From Amycolatopsis alba DSM 44262 (lineage in GTDB: Bacteria > Actinomycetota > Actinomycetes > Mycobacteriales > Pseudonocardiaceae), in the NCBI RefSeq assembly GCF_000384215.1, contig NZ_KB913032.1:6471605-6535604 (forward strand): DNA of 64,000 nt, in the 5' to 3' direction. The position numbers and the translations under genes are program-made. The notes under the pieces are model-generated. The model did not search any database. It was given only the letters and a program-made list of their open reading frames with translations, and was not told the origin of the DNA. This document shows, in pieces, positions 53,439 to 63,059 of the stretch (positions are counted from its first letter, which is position 1; every line of letters begins with the position of its first letter).

Positions 53439-54701
53439 ATGACTACTGTTCATGATTTCCCCGAGAAGTCCGGGAGCGCGTCGAACGCCACGGCCAAGGT
53501 CCTCTCGGACCGCGCCGAGGGCGAGGCGTACGTGGCTTCCGTGTGCTTCAAACACGGGCCACCGAGACTCCTCGGCGTAGAGCTGGAGTTCACCGTGCAC
53601 TACGCCGACGAGCCCGCCCGGCCCCTCGATCCCGACGATCTCGCCACCGCGCTCGGCCCGCACACCCCGCGGACACTGCGCCCCGACAGCCCCGCCCTCC
53701 CGCTTCCGGCAGGTTCACCGCTGAGCCTCGAGCCCGGATGCCAGGTGGAGATCTCCGCTCAACCCCAGACCACGCTGCGTCACCTGGACGCCGTCGTCTC
53801 GGCCGATCTGGCCCACCTCGAAAACCTCCTCGCCGCCCGAGGCCTGTACCTGGGTGACACCGGGATAGACCGGCATCGCGCTCCTGCCCGCAAACTGGGC
53901 ACCCCGCGCTACGCCGCGATGGAACGCCGCTTCGCCCCGATGGGCACAGGCGGCGCGACGATGATGTGCAGCACCGCCGGCCTGCAAGTCTGTGTGGACA
54001 CCGGCGAGGCAGGCGATCTGGCCGACCGCTGGGCCGCTGTCCACGCGCTCGGTCCACCCTTGCTGGCCACCTTCGCCAACTCCCGGATCCACGCCGGACG
54101 CGACACCGGCCACGCGTCCGCGCGCTGGCTGGCCGTGATGGACACCGAAAAGGTCCGCACCCGGTCGGCGGAACCGACCGGTGATCCGGCGGGGGAGTGG
54201 GCACGCAGGATCCTGGACACCCCGCTGATGGTCCTTCCCGGCCGCGACGGCCGCTGGGACGCGCCCGATTCCCTGACCTTCGCCGACTGGATCGACGGAC
54301 GGGGAGAGAGCGCCGGACTCGGCAAGCCGACCGAGGACGATCTGGCCTATCACCTGACGACCTTCTTCACGCCGGTCCGTCCGCAGGGGTACCTGGAGAT
54401 CCGTTACCTGGACGCCCAGCCCGCCGCCAGGTGGCTGCATCCGGTGGCCCTGCTGGCCGCACTGCTCGAGCGACCGTCCACAGTGGACAAAGTGCTCGAA
54501 CTGTGCGAGCCGGTACTGGGCAGATGGGAGTGCGCGGCCAGGTTCGGCCTGGCCGACCCGGCGATCGCCACCGTCGCGAGGAAGGTGGTGGACCTCGGCT
54601 GTGCCGAACTCGGCACGACCGGTCTGCCGCCGGAGACCATCACCGAGATCAGCGAGGGTGTGCAGTCCCTCGTACGCGGTTCGAGGAGCCACCAGTCATG
54701 A
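53439..54701 (+). CDS. egtA: Glutamate-cysteine ligase of ergothioneine synthesis
   Basis: 420 aa. It makes gamma-glutamylcysteine for EgtB. LLGVELEFTVHY (Glu ligands), SLEPGCQVEISAQPQTTLRH and GTGGATMMCSTAGLQVCVDT are GCS2-like motifs; the C-terminus has LEIRYLDAQPAARWLHPVAL. First gene of egtABCD. The gap upstream (53309-53438) presumably holds the promoter; no clear -10/-35 pair with normal spacing is visible. Confidence 0.92.
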   Translation: MTTVHDFPEKSGSASNATAKVLSDRAEGEAYVASVCFKHGPPRLLGVELEFTVHYADEPARPLDPDDLATALGPHTPRTLRPDSPALPLPAGSPLSLEPGCQVEISAQPQTTLRHLDAVVSADLAHLENLLAARGLYLGDTGIDRHRAPARKLGTPRYAAMERRFAPMGTGGATMMCSTAGLQVCVDTGEAGDLADRWAAVHALGPPLLATFANSRIHAGRDTGHASARWLAVMDTEKVRTRSAEPTGDPAGEWARRILDTPLMVLPGRDGRWDAPDSLTFADWIDGRGESAGLGKPTEDDLAYHLTTFFTPVRPQGYLEIRYLDAQPAARWLHPVALLAALLERPSTVDKVLELCEPVLGRWECAARFGLADPAIATVARKVVDLGCAELGTTGLPPETITEISEGVQSLVRGSRSHQS

Positions 54702-56047
54702 GCGTGGAAAGCACCGACACCAACCCGCTTCGCGCGCTGAGCCCGCAAGACCTGCGGGCGCACGCGGCCGAGGCGCTCACCAGGGCCCGCGAGCGCAGTG
54801 TCGCGCTGACCGACGTCGACGACGAGGAGCTGGTCCGCCAGCATTCGAAACTGATGTCGCCGCTGGTCTGGGACCTCGCGCACATCGGCAGCCAGGAGGA
54901 GCTCTGGCTGGTCCGCGACGTCGGCGGACGCGAGGCGCTCCGGCCGGACATCGACGACATCTACGACGCGTTCCAGCACGCCCGCGCGGACCGTCCGGAG
55001 CTGCCGTTGCTCGGCCCGGCGGAGACCCGCCGGTACGTCCGCGAGGTGCGGGAGAAATCCTTCGACATCCTGGAAAACGTTCCGCTGCAAGGCAGGCGGC
55101 TCACCGAGGACGCCTTCGCGTTCGGCATGATCACCCAGCACGAGCAGCAGCACGACGAGACGATGCTGGCCACCCACCAGCTTCGCAAGGGCGATCCGGT
55201 GCTGCACGCGCCCGCCCCGCCGCCGTCGCGATCCGGGCGGCTGCCCGCGGAGGTGTTCGTGCCCGGCGGTGCCTTCACCATGGGCACCTCCGCCGAACCG
55301 TGGGCGCTGGACAACGAGCGTCCGGCGCACGAGGTCACGGTGGAGGCGTTCTTCATCGACACCACCCCGGTCACCTGCGGGGCGTATGCCGAGTTCCTCG
55401 ACTCCGGGGGCTACGAAGACCCGAAGTGGTGGAGCGAACGCGGCTGGGCGTACCGCAGCGAGCACGGTATCCACGCGCCGCGTTTCTGGAAACGGGAACA
55501 GGACGGCTGGTGGCGGACGCGGTTCGGCGTCTACGAAAAGGTGCCCGCCGCGGAACCCGTCGTCCACGTCTCCTTCCACGAGGCCGAGGCGTACGCGGCC
55601 TGGGCCGGCCGGCGCCTGCCGACGGAGGCGGAGTGGGAGAAGGCGGCCCGATTCGATCCGGCGACCGGCCGTTCGCGCCGGTTCCCTTGGGGTGACGAGG
55701 AACCCGCCCCCGAGCACGCCAACCTCGGGCAGCGGCACCTGCGGCCCGCGGAGGTCGGCGCGTATCCGGCGGGTGCCTCGCCACTGGGTGTGCACCAGCT
55801 GATCGGCGACGTCTGGGAGTGGACCAGCAGCGGATTCGAACCGTATCCGGGGTTCGCCGCGTTCCCGTACAAGGAGTACTCGGACGTGTTCTTCGGCGGG
55901 GACTACCGGATCCTGCGCGGCGGCTCGTTCGGCACGGACGCGGCGGCCATCCGCGGCACGTTCCGCAACTGGGACCATCCGATCCGGCGGCAGATCTTTT
56001 CCGGGTTCCGCTGTGCCCGTGACGCACGACCTGGCGAGGTGGCCTAA
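54698..56047 (+). CDS. egtB: Sulfoxide synthase of ergothioneine synthesis
   Basis: 449 aa. Fe(II)-dependent oxidative C-S bond formation between hercynine and gamma-glutamylcysteine. N-terminal DinB-like domain with the three iron histidines visible: LAHIGSQEELW (His62) and MITQHEQQHDET (His148, His152). C-terminal FGE-sulfatase domain (EVFVPGGAFTMGTSAEPWAL, RRLPTEAEWEKAARFDPATG). ATG overlaps the egtA stop by 4 bp. Confidence 0.94.
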   Translation: MSVESTDTNPLRALSPQDLRAHAAEALTRARERSVALTDVDDEELVRQHSKLMSPLVWDLAHIGSQEELWLVRDVGGREALRPDIDDIYDAFQHARADRPELPLLGPAETRRYVREVREKSFDILENVPLQGRRLTEDAFAFGMITQHEQQHDETMLATHQLRKGDPVLHAPAPPPSRSGRLPAEVFVPGGAFTMGTSAEPWALDNERPAHEVTVEAFFIDTTPVTCGAYAEFLDSGGYEDPKWWSERGWAYRSEHGIHAPRFWKREQDGWWRTRFGVYEKVPAAEPVVHVSFHEAEAYAAWAGRRLPTEAEWEKAARFDPATGRSRRFPWGDEEPAPEHANLGQRHLRPAEVGAYPAGASPLGVHQLIGDVWEWTSSGFEPYPGFAAFPYKEYSDVFFGGDYRILRGGSFGTDAAAIRGTFRNWDHPIRRQIFSGFRCARDARPGEVA

Positions 56048-56052
56048 GCGGC

Positions 56053-56817
56053 ATGTGCCGTCACCTCGCGTATCTCGGCGAGCCGATTTCGCCCGCCGAG
56101 ACGCTTTTTCACGCCCCTCATTCGCTGCTCGTGCAGTCTTACGCCCCGGCCGACATGCGGGGCGGCGGCTCGGTCAACGCGGACGGGTACGGCCTCGGCT
56201 GGTACGCCGAGGCCCCCGATCCGCTCCGGCTGCGCCGGTCCGCTCCCTTGTGGACGGACGGTGACCTGCCCGCGCTGGCCGGGTCGGTGCGGTCGCACGC
56301 CTTCATGGCGGCGGTCCGCAACGGCACGACAGGGATGCCGGTGGTCGAGGCGGCGAACGCCCCGTTCACCGGCGGCGGCTATCTCTTCAGCCACAACGGA
56401 GTGGTGAAGGGCTGGCCGGATTCGATGGCCGAACTCGCCGCCAAACTGCCGATCACCCGCCTCCTGACCCTGGAGGCGACCACGGACTCGGTGCTGCTGT
56501 GGGCTTTGCTGCGTGAGCGGCTCGAAGCGGGCGAAGACCCGCTCGCGGCCGTCACGTGGCTGACCGGTGTGGTCGAGGAAGCCGGGTCGGGTTCGCGGCT
56601 CAACCTCCTGCTGACCGACGGCCGGACGCTCATCGGCACGGCGTGGACGCACTCCCTGTCCTATCGCGACACCGGTGGAGGTGTGCTCGTCGCGTCGGAA
56701 CCGTGCGACGAGCACCCCGGCTGGATCCCGGTTCCCGACCACCACGCCGTCCGGGTCACCGGCGAAGGCGTGCGAATCCTTCCCCTCGAAGCCGATCGGA
56801 GCGCTGAGACACGATGA
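56053..56817 (+). CDS. egtC: Gamma-glutamyl hercynylcysteine sulfoxide hydrolase
   Basis: 254 aa class II glutamine amidotransferase fold. Removes the glutamyl group after EgtB. Nucleophile Cys2 in MCRHLAYLGEP, then SVNADGYGLGWYAE and HNGVVKGWPDSM. 5 bp after egtB; overlaps egtD by 4 bp. Confidence 0.94.
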   Translation: MCRHLAYLGEPISPAETLFHAPHSLLVQSYAPADMRGGGSVNADGYGLGWYAEAPDPLRLRRSAPLWTDGDLPALAGSVRSHAFMAAVRNGTTGMPVVEAANAPFTGGGYLFSHNGVVKGWPDSMAELAAKLPITRLLTLEATTDSVLLWALLRERLEAGEDPLAAVTWLTGVVEEAGSGSRLNLLLTDGRTLIGTAWTHSLSYRDTGGGVLVASEPCDEHPGWIPVPDHHAVRVTGEGVRILPLEADRSAETR

Positions 56818-57791
56818 CCGAAGTGGACCTCGACGTACACCACAGCGAGTCGGACATCACCGAGCAGCTGCGCGCGGACGTCCGCGCCGGCCTGGAAGCG
56901 GACCAGAAGTGGTTGTCGCCCAAGTGGTTCTACGACGCGCGCGGCAGTGAACTGTTCGAAAAGATCACCGCCCTTCCCGAGTACTACCCGACCCGCAGTG
57001 AACGGGAGGTGCTCGCCGCGCGCGGTGGCGAGATCGCGGAGATCTCCGGCGCGCACACCCTGGTCGAGCTCGGATCCGGGTCCAGTGAGAAGACCCGGCT
57101 CCTGCTCGACGCGCTCACCGGCCACGGCACGCTGAAGGAATTCGTGCCGCTCGACGTCTCCGAAACCGCGCTCGCCGAGGCTGCGGAGGCCATCACCGCC
57201 GACTATCCGTCGCTCGAAGTCCGCGGCGTGGTCGGTGACTTCACCCAGCATCTCGACCTGCTGCCGGGGGACAGGCCACGGCTGGTGGTCTTCCTCGGCG
57301 GCACGATCGGCAACTTCCTCCCGGCCGACCGGGCCACCTTCCTTCGCTCGGTCCGTGAAGTACTCGACGAGGGGGAGTGGCTCCTTCTCGGGACAGATCT
57401 GGTGAAGGATCGGGAGACACTGGAACGCGCCTACGACGACGCGGACGGCGTCACCGCCGAGTTCAACCGCAACATGCTCCACGTGATCAACAACGGTCTC
57501 GGCGCGAACTTCGATCCGGCCGCCTTCGACCACGTCTCGTATTGGGACGAGGAGAACGAATGGATCGAAATGCGCCTGCGCGCCCGTGAAGCGCTGACCG
57601 TCGAGATCCCCGGTGCCGATCTGCGGGTGAAGTTCGCCGAGGGTGAATACGTGCGCACCGAGATCTCCGCGAAGTTCCGGCGGGAGGGAATCGCCGCGGA
57701 ACTGGCCGCGGCAGGCTTCGCGGTCGAGAAATGGTGGACGGACTCGGCATCGCGGTTCGGGGTGAGCCTGGCAAGATCTGTCCGTGACTAA
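56814..57791 (+). CDS. egtD: Histidine N-alpha-methyltransferase
   Basis: 325 aa. Trimethylates histidine to hercynine with SAM. WFYDARGSELFEKITALPEY and YPTRSEREVL, SAM motif LVELGSGSSEKTRLLLDALT (about 83-102), VVFLGGTIGNFLP. ATG overlaps egtC; its end overlaps the Ddn-like gene by 8 bp. Confidence 0.95.
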   Translation: MTEVDLDVHHSESDITEQLRADVRAGLEADQKWLSPKWFYDARGSELFEKITALPEYYPTRSEREVLAARGGEIAEISGAHTLVELGSGSSEKTRLLLDALTGHGTLKEFVPLDVSETALAEAAEAITADYPSLEVRGVVGDFTQHLDLLPGDRPRLVVFLGGTIGNFLPADRATFLRSVREVLDEGEWLLLGTDLVKDRETLERAYDDADGVTAEFNRNMLHVINNGLGANFDPAAFDHVSYWDEENEWIEMRLRAREALTVEIPGADLRVKFAEGEYVRTEISAKFRREGIAAELAAAGFAVEKWWTDSASRFGVSLARSVRD

Positions 57792-58260
57792 CCCTCTCAC
57801 CTTGCTCGCTCGCGCGCTCGGCACGAAACCGTGGCTGATGGGACTCGCGGGCGGGATCATCTGGGTGGACAAGAGACTCCACCGGCTGTTCAAGGGGAAG
57901 GTGAGCCTGGTCGCGCTGGCCGGGCTCCCTTCCCTGCGGCTGACCACGACGGGCCGCAAGAGCGGGCTGGCCCGCAGTACCAACCTTTTGTACTTCCCGC
58001 ACGACGAGGATTTCGTGCTCGTCGGCTCCAATTGGGGGAGGCCGAATGATCCCGCCTGGACGCACAACCTGCGTTCGGAACCCGACGCGGTCATCGCGCT
58101 GTCGGGCAAGGAGATCCCGGTCAGGGCCAGGGAACTCCTCGGCGACGAGTACGAAGTGATGTGGAAGCTGCTGCTGGACTTCTGGCCCGGTTACTCCATG
58201 GAGGAGGAAGCCGCTTGCCGTGTGTTACCGATTTTCGAGTTAAAGACAACCACTCGATAG
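57784..58260 (+). CDS. Deazaflavin (F420)-dependent nitroreductase-family protein, Ddn-like
   Basis: 158 aa split-barrel protein. LPSLRLTTTGRKSGLARSTN and LLYFPHDEDFVLVGSNWGRP (the family's GS-x-GG/W-x-P-x-W-x-NL motif, continuing PAWTHNLRSEPDA) mark it. GTG start 8 bp inside egtD, so translation is coupled to the ergothioneine operon. It takes the place where egtE would be expected but is not a C-S lyase. A role in redox balance is possible; unknown. Confidence 0.87.
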   Translation: MTNPLTLLARALGTKPWLMGLAGGIIWVDKRLHRLFKGKVSLVALAGLPSLRLTTTGRKSGLARSTNLLYFPHDEDFVLVGSNWGRPNDPAWTHNLRSEPDAVIALSGKEIPVRARELLGDEYEVMWKLLLDFWPGYSMEEEAACRVLPIFELKTTTR

Positions 58261-58392
58261 GTTCGTACCATCCTTTCGGCCGGTGACTGGGTTACCGGCT
58301 TGTGCGAGGCTCGCTTGGTGTTACGCGCCGTGACATCGGCGGCGCAGGGTGCGACGTGGTCCGACACGTCGCCAGGCGAGGGAGGAGTCGTT

Positions 58393-60024
58393 TTGCCGAG
58401 ATCCACAAGGAGGCCGGTGCGCGGTTTCGCACTGGTAGGGGCACTCGTGGCCGGGGCCGCGTTGACCGGTGCCTCCGGGACGGCGGCCGCCGCTCCGGAA
58501 GCAGGGACGTCCGCCGCCCAGGTCGGCGTGACCGCGCCGGTGACCTGGGGTGCCTGCACGGCGGACCAGGTCCGCGGTGTTCCCGCCGACCAGGTCAAGT
58601 TCTACAGCTGCGCGCGGTATCGCGTCCCGATCGACCACGACAACGCGGCGCTCGGCACGATCGACATCGCGATGCTGAAGCGGGCGGCGAAGACGCCCGA
58701 CAAGAAGGTCGGCTCGCTGTTCCTCAACCCCGGCGGTCCCGGCGGCTCCGGGTTCCGGATGCCGATCGGCGCGGCGAACTACTTCCAGCCGCAGGTGCTG
58801 GACCGGTTCGACGTGATCGGGTTCGACCCGCGCGGGGTCGGGGCAAGCAACCCGCTCAAATGCTTCACCACGCAGGAGGACGCGAACGACGTCTTCGCCG
58901 CGCAGATCCCCGTGCCGCTGTCGCGGCAGGAGATCTCCGGCACGCTGGCGTCCTACCGCGACTACGGCCAGTTCTGCAAGAACAACGCGGGCGCGCTGCT
59001 GAACCACATGTCCACCAAGGACGTTGTGCGTGACCTCGACAAGATGCGGGCCGCGGTCGGCGACCAGAAGCTGACCTTCGTCGGCTTCTCGTACGGGACC
59101 CTGATCGGGTCGACGTACACGTCGATGTTCCCGAAGCAGAGCCGGGCGATCGTCATCGACGGCAACGTCGACCCGGCACTGCGCACCAGCGACGGCGTGC
59201 AGTACGACCGTGAGCGGGCTCGCGGGTTCGAGATCTCGCTCGACGGATTCCTGCGCAAGTGCGCCCAGGCCGGGCCGAAGTGCTCCTTCAGCTCGGGCAC
59301 GCCGCGGGAGAAGTTCGACGAGATCCGCGACTACCTGCGCCAGCAGCCGATCAAGCTGCCTGACGGGAGCAGCTACGACATCAACGCGTTCACCAGCACG
59401 GTTTCCGGGGTGCTGTACTCGCCGACGTCGTTCCCGCCGCTGGCCGACGACCTGCAGGCGCTGTACAACGTCGTCCACCCGCCGTCGGCGCAGGCGCAGA
59501 CGGCGCAGGCCGTCGAGCTGAAGGTGCTGCGGTCGGGAGCGAACGGGCGCGCGGACGCGAACCCGGACAGCCCGTATGTGGGCGACGACTCCTACTTCGC
59601 CGTGAACTGCTCGGACAAGAAGATCACGATCAAGCAGGAGAAGGTCCCCGAGATCGCCGCGAAGTGGGAGAAGGAATCGCCCACCTTCGGTCGCTACCAG
59701 GCGTTCTCGGACGTGGCGGGCTGCCCGGTGTGGCCTGCGAAGAAGCCGGACGTCTACCGCGGCCCGTGGCAGGCCAAGACCGACACCCCGGTGCTGGTCG
59801 TCGGCAACTACTACGACCCGGCGACCCAGTACCTGTTCGCGAAGCGGATGGCCGACGAGCTGGGCAACGCCCGGCTGCTCTCGGTCGACGCCTTCGGGCA
59901 CTGCATCCTGGGTGACTCGCTCGGGGTGGACAAGGTGACGGCCGACTACCTGATCGATCTGAAGGTCCCGGCCAACGGACAGGTGTTCCAGCCGAACGTT
60001 CAGCCGTTCGAAACCACCGCCTGA
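58393..60024 (+). CDS. Secreted tripeptidyl-aminopeptidase-like hydrolase
   Basis: 543 aa. Signal peptide with STRRPVRGFALVGALVAGAA and Ala-rich cleavage region. Alpha/beta hydrolase core of the Streptomyces Slp/TAP type: SLFLNPGGPGGSGFRMP (oxyanion), VIGFDPRGVGASNPLKC, nucleophile FVGFSYGTLIGS (Ser about 233), C-terminal TAP domain with PVLVVGNYYDPATQY (Asp) and DAFGHCILG (His). Acts outside the cell on peptide N-termini. TTG start with GGAGGAG upstream. Confidence 0.9.
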   Translation: MPRSTRRPVRGFALVGALVAGAALTGASGTAAAAPEAGTSAAQVGVTAPVTWGACTADQVRGVPADQVKFYSCARYRVPIDHDNAALGTIDIAMLKRAAKTPDKKVGSLFLNPGGPGGSGFRMPIGAANYFQPQVLDRFDVIGFDPRGVGASNPLKCFTTQEDANDVFAAQIPVPLSRQEISGTLASYRDYGQFCKNNAGALLNHMSTKDVVRDLDKMRAAVGDQKLTFVGFSYGTLIGSTYTSMFPKQSRAIVIDGNVDPALRTSDGVQYDRERARGFEISLDGFLRKCAQAGPKCSFSSGTPREKFDEIRDYLRQQPIKLPDGSSYDINAFTSTVSGVLYSPTSFPPLADDLQALYNVVHPPSAQAQTAQAVELKVLRSGANGRADANPDSPYVGDDSYFAVNCSDKKITIKQEKVPEIAAKWEKESPTFGRYQAFSDVAGCPVWPAKKPDVYRGPWQAKTDTPVLVVGNYYDPATQYLFAKRMADELGNARLLSVDAFGHCILGDSLGVDKVTADYLIDLKVPANGQVFQPNVQPFETTA

Positions 60025-60039
60025 AACACGGGCACGTAA

Positions 60040-60075
60040 CCACGAAGGCCACCGTCTCGGCGGTGGCCTTCGTGG
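60040..60075 (+). terminator. Terminator of the TAP-like gene
   Basis: CCACGAAGGCCACCG (60040-60054) pairs perfectly with 60061-60075 across a 6-nt loop, 15 bp after the stop. Confidence 0.75.
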
Positions 60076-60217
60076 CGTTCGGGACCGGTCCCGAGCACCC
60101 GGCGTTAGGTTCTGGGCGGGGAGGCCGGATGGACCGGAACGAGATTCTCGCTCCGGGTCGTCCGGGTGGGTAACCAGGGCACCGGCCGAGACGGCCGGTG
60201 CCCTGGCCTCGCCGGTC

Positions 60218-60565
60218 TCAGACGTCGACGCTCGCGTAGGCGTCCAAACCGTAGTTCGTGGCGTACGCGTTCTCGACTCCGACGAGCAGGTCGACGATCT
60301 CGAAGTACCGGTCCCAGAACGGCGTCTCGCGCAGCGCCTCGATGAGCAGCTGGTACGAGTGGTGGTCATCGGCCTCCCACACCCACACGTCGGTCACCCG
60401 CGCGGAGTAGAACTCGGTGTCGAAGAACCGGGACCGGACCCCCTTCACCTTGCTCTCGATCGCCGGGAGTACTTCGGTCTTGAAGGACGCCACCCGCTGT
60501 TCGACGGTGAGGCCGAGCCATTCGGGAGTGGTCTTCACCAGCATGAACGCGGTCACTTCGGACAT
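60218..60565 (-). CDS. Darcynin-family protein
   Basis: 115 aa: [20 protein letters not shown] start, then [41 protein letters not shown] ferredoxin-like fold monooxygenase-type protein of the darcynin group; no reaction known. Starts 14 bp after the SDR stop, in an operon MFS-SDR-darcynin. Confidence 0.82.
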   Translation of the reverse strand: MSEVTAFMLVKTTPEWLGLTVEQRVASFKTEVLPAIESKVKGVRSRFFDTEFYSARVTDVWVWEADDHHSYQLLIEALRETPFWDRYFEIVDLLVGVENAYATNYGLDAYASVDV

Positions 60566-60579
60566 GGTGTTCCTTCCTT

Positions 60580-61470
60580 TCAGGCGTAGGCGCCGGCTTC
60601 GATGTCCTCGACGAGGGTCGGTCCGAAGGGAGCCCACTTGAGGAGTTCGCGGGTGTGTTCACTGGACGCGGACATGTCCAGCGCGAAGAACCGGCCGACG
60701 AACCCGAAGTGCTCGGCGGCGTTTTCCGGCGCCACGGACACCACCGGGACGTCGAGCGTCCTCCCGATAGCTTCGGCGATTTCCCTTGTCGTGACGGCTT
60801 CTTCGGCGACCGCGTGGAGCAGCGAGCCGGTAGGCGCGCCTTCCAGGCCCAGCCGGACGAGCCGGGCCGCGTCGGTGCGGTGCACCGCCGCCCAGGCCGC
60901 GGTGCCGTCGCCGAGGTAGCCGGAGACGCCGTGTTTGCGCGCGGCCGCGACGAGCCCCGAAACGAAGCCGTGGTCGCCGACGCCGTGGACCGAAGGCGCG
61001 AAACGGGCGCTGATCACCCGCATGCCCTTCTCGGCGTACTCGAGGGCCAGGTTCTCGGCGCCGCCGCGATGAGAATCGGGGCCGACAGCGGGGGAGAGGT
61101 CTGTTTCGACGGCGGGGCGCCCGGTGACGAGGGTCGAGAGCCCCGCGGCGAGCACGAAGGCCCGTCCGGTCCCGGTCAGCACGTCGGCGAAGGTTTCGAC
61201 CGCGGCCCGCTCGGCACGGTTGGACTCGGCGGGGTTGCCCCAGTCGTGCTTGTTCGCCAGGTGGATGACGGCTTCGGCCTCGTCGGCGCCCGCGCGGAGA
61301 CCGTCGAGGTCGTCCAGGTCGCCGCGGCGGACCCGCGCGCCCTTCCGCTCCAGCGCGGCGGCGGAGGTGTCCGAGCGGGCGAGGCCGGTGACCTCGTGAC
61401 CGGCGTCGAGCAGCTCGTCCACGACGGCCGAGCCGATCCAGCCGGTCGCCCCGGTGACGAATACGTGCAT
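60580..61470 (-). CDS. NAD(P)-dependent epimerase/atypical SDR
   Basis: 296 aa. Rossmann motif [20 protein letters not shown], then [16 protein letters not shown] NmrA/SDR features and a C-terminal region [20 protein letters not shown]. The Tyr-x3-Lys is replaced by [15 protein letters not shown] spacing, so it is an atypical reductase. Middle gene of the LysR-linked operon. Confidence 0.87.
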   Translation of the reverse strand: MHVFVTGATGWIGSAVVDELLDAGHEVTGLARSDTSAAALERKGARVRRGDLDDLDGLRAGADEAEAVIHLANKHDWGNPAESNRAERAAVETFADVLTGTGRAFVLAAGLSTLVTGRPAVETDLSPAVGPDSHRGGAENLALEYAEKGMRVISARFAPSVHGVGDHGFVSGLVAAARKHGVSGYLGDGTAAWAAVHRTDAARLVRLGLEGAPTGSLLHAVAEEAVTTREIAEAIGRTLDVPVVSVAPENAAEHFGFVGRFFALDMSASSEHTRELLKWAPFGPTLVEDIEAGAYA

Positions 61471-61484
61471 GGGATTTTCTCCTT

Positions 61485-62984
61485 TTACTTGGTGGTGCGG
61501 GAAAGGCGTGATTGCAGGACGACGAGCGCCCCGAGGACGAGCACACTCACGCCGATCACCCGCAGGGCCGTGCCCGTACTGGTGACGAACGCGGAAATCA
61601 CTTCGGGCGCGCGGCCGGGTGCCGCGGCGAGGGCTTGCGCCACGGTGTGCGGATCGTGGGCGGCGCGGAGGTCGGCGGGCAGTGCCGCGACGAACTGTCC
61701 GGTGAGAACGGTGCCGATGACCGCGACGCCGAGCGCGCTGCCGAATTCGCGGGTGGTGGCCTGCAGCCCGGCGCCGACACCGGCCTGCGCCGCGGGCAGT
61801 GAACCGGAGATGGCGGCCGACAGCGTCGGAAGGGCCAGCGTGACACCGACGCCGGTCACCACGAGCCAAGCCGCGTAGACCGGATACGGCGTCGATGCGT
61901 CGTTTGTGGACAGTCCGATGAGGCCGCAGCCACAGAAGACGAACGCGATGGCGACGGTGGCGTCGACACCGACGCGCCGGACGAGCTTGCCGACATGCCG
62001 CGCACCGAGGATGACCGGGACGGTCAGCGGGATGATCCCCAGCCCGGTCAGCAGAACACTGAATCCCTTGCCGTACTGCAGGAACGACGCGTTGACGTAG
62101 AACAGTGCGAACATCCCGAAGAAGATCGCGGTCATGCCGAGACAGGCGCTGCGCAGCGCGGGCACACGGAACAACCGGGGATCGAGCAGCGGATGCTCGG
62201 CCTTCAGTTCCACGAACGTCCACACGGCGAACAGCACGACGGCACCGGCGAACCCGATCACCACGATCGGGCTTCCCCAGCCCTTTTCGGGCCCTTCGAC
62301 GATGCCGAGCAGCAACGCGACCGACGCGCCGACGAGCAGGGCGGCGCCGACCGGGCTGAGCGGGCGGTCGTGCCTCGCGGACACCGGCGCGATCCGGGCG
62401 ACGAGCGCGGCGAGCACCAGAGCGAGCGGGATGGCTGCGGCGAACAGCCAGCGCCACGACCCGCCCGACAGCACGGCGCCGCCGCCGACGTTCCCGACGA
62501 CACCGCCGATCCCGGTCATGGACGCCCAGGTCGCGATGGTCACGCCCTTGCGTTCGGCGGGGACGGCGTGCAGCAGAACGGCGAGCGTGTTGGGCAGCAC
62601 GGCGGCGGCCCCGATCCCGGTGATCGCCCGGCCAGCCAGGAGGAAGGGCACGTTCGGCGCGACCGCCGACAGCAGCGCGCCGACCGCGAACAGGGCGAGG
62701 CCGGCGAGCAGGACCCCCTTGCGGCCGAAGCGGTCGCCCGCGGCGCCACCGGGGATCACGAGACAGGCGAAGAAGACGACGTAGGTGTCGACGATCCAGA
62801 TCAGCGCCGACGCGGACGGGTGGAGGTCGCTCGCGGCCAGCATCGGGACGGCGAGGTTGATCGCGGCGACCATCCCGACCACGAGCACGACGCAGGCGCA
62901 CATGGCGGCCAGCAGGCCTTTTCGCGAGACCGGACGGCTCGCCGCGGCTGCGGGATCGTCGCGGAGTTGAAGTCGGAGTGGCAT
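61485..62984 (-). CDS. MFS drug:H+ antiporter, DHA2 type
   Basis: 499 aa, about 14 helices. Motif A: GGAAGDRFGRKGVLLAGLAL; motif C: GIGAAAVLPNTLAVLLHA; later ATTREFGSALGVAVIGTVLT. Probably exports a toxic compound. Divergent from the LysR gene; the SDR and darcynin genes follow at 14-bp gaps, suggesting export plus modification of the same inducer. Confidence 0.9.
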   Translation of the reverse strand: MPLRLQLRDDPAAAASRPVSRKGLLAAMCACVVLVVGMVAAINLAVPMLAASDLHPSASALIWIVDTYVVFFACLVIPGGAAGDRFGRKGVLLAGLALFAVGALLSAVAPNVPFLLAGRAITGIGAAAVLPNTLAVLLHAVPAERKGVTIATWASMTGIGGVVGNVGGGAVLSGGSWRWLFAAAIPLALVLAALVARIAPVSARHDRPLSPVGAALLVGASVALLLGIVEGPEKGWGSPIVVIGFAGAVVLFAVWTFVELKAEHPLLDPRLFRVPALRSACLGMTAIFFGMFALFYVNASFLQYGKGFSVLLTGLGIIPLTVPVILGARHVGKLVRRVGVDATVAIAFVFCGCGLIGLSTNDASTPYPVYAAWLVVTGVGVTLALPTLSAAISGSLPAAQAGVGAGLQATTREFGSALGVAVIGTVLTGQFVAALPADLRAAHDPHTVAQALAAAPGRAPEVISAFVTSTGTALRVIGVSVLVLGALVVLQSRLSRTTK

Positions 62985-63022
62985 GTTCGCCACGCTATTG
63001 ACCTGTATGGTCTTCGTGCCAC

Positions 63023-63059
63023 GCAACTTTGGCAAACAGTAGTTGCGTACAATGCAACT
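63023..63059. promoter_or_regulatory. LysR operator half-sites and leaderless promoter
   Basis: GCAACT (63023-63028), AGTTGC (63041-63046) and GCAACT (63054-63059) form overlapping dyads; AGTTGC-N7-GCAACT is perfect. TACAAT (63049-63054 region) lies only about 6 nt from the LysR ATG, implying a leaderless transcript and tight autorepression. Confidence 0.65.
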
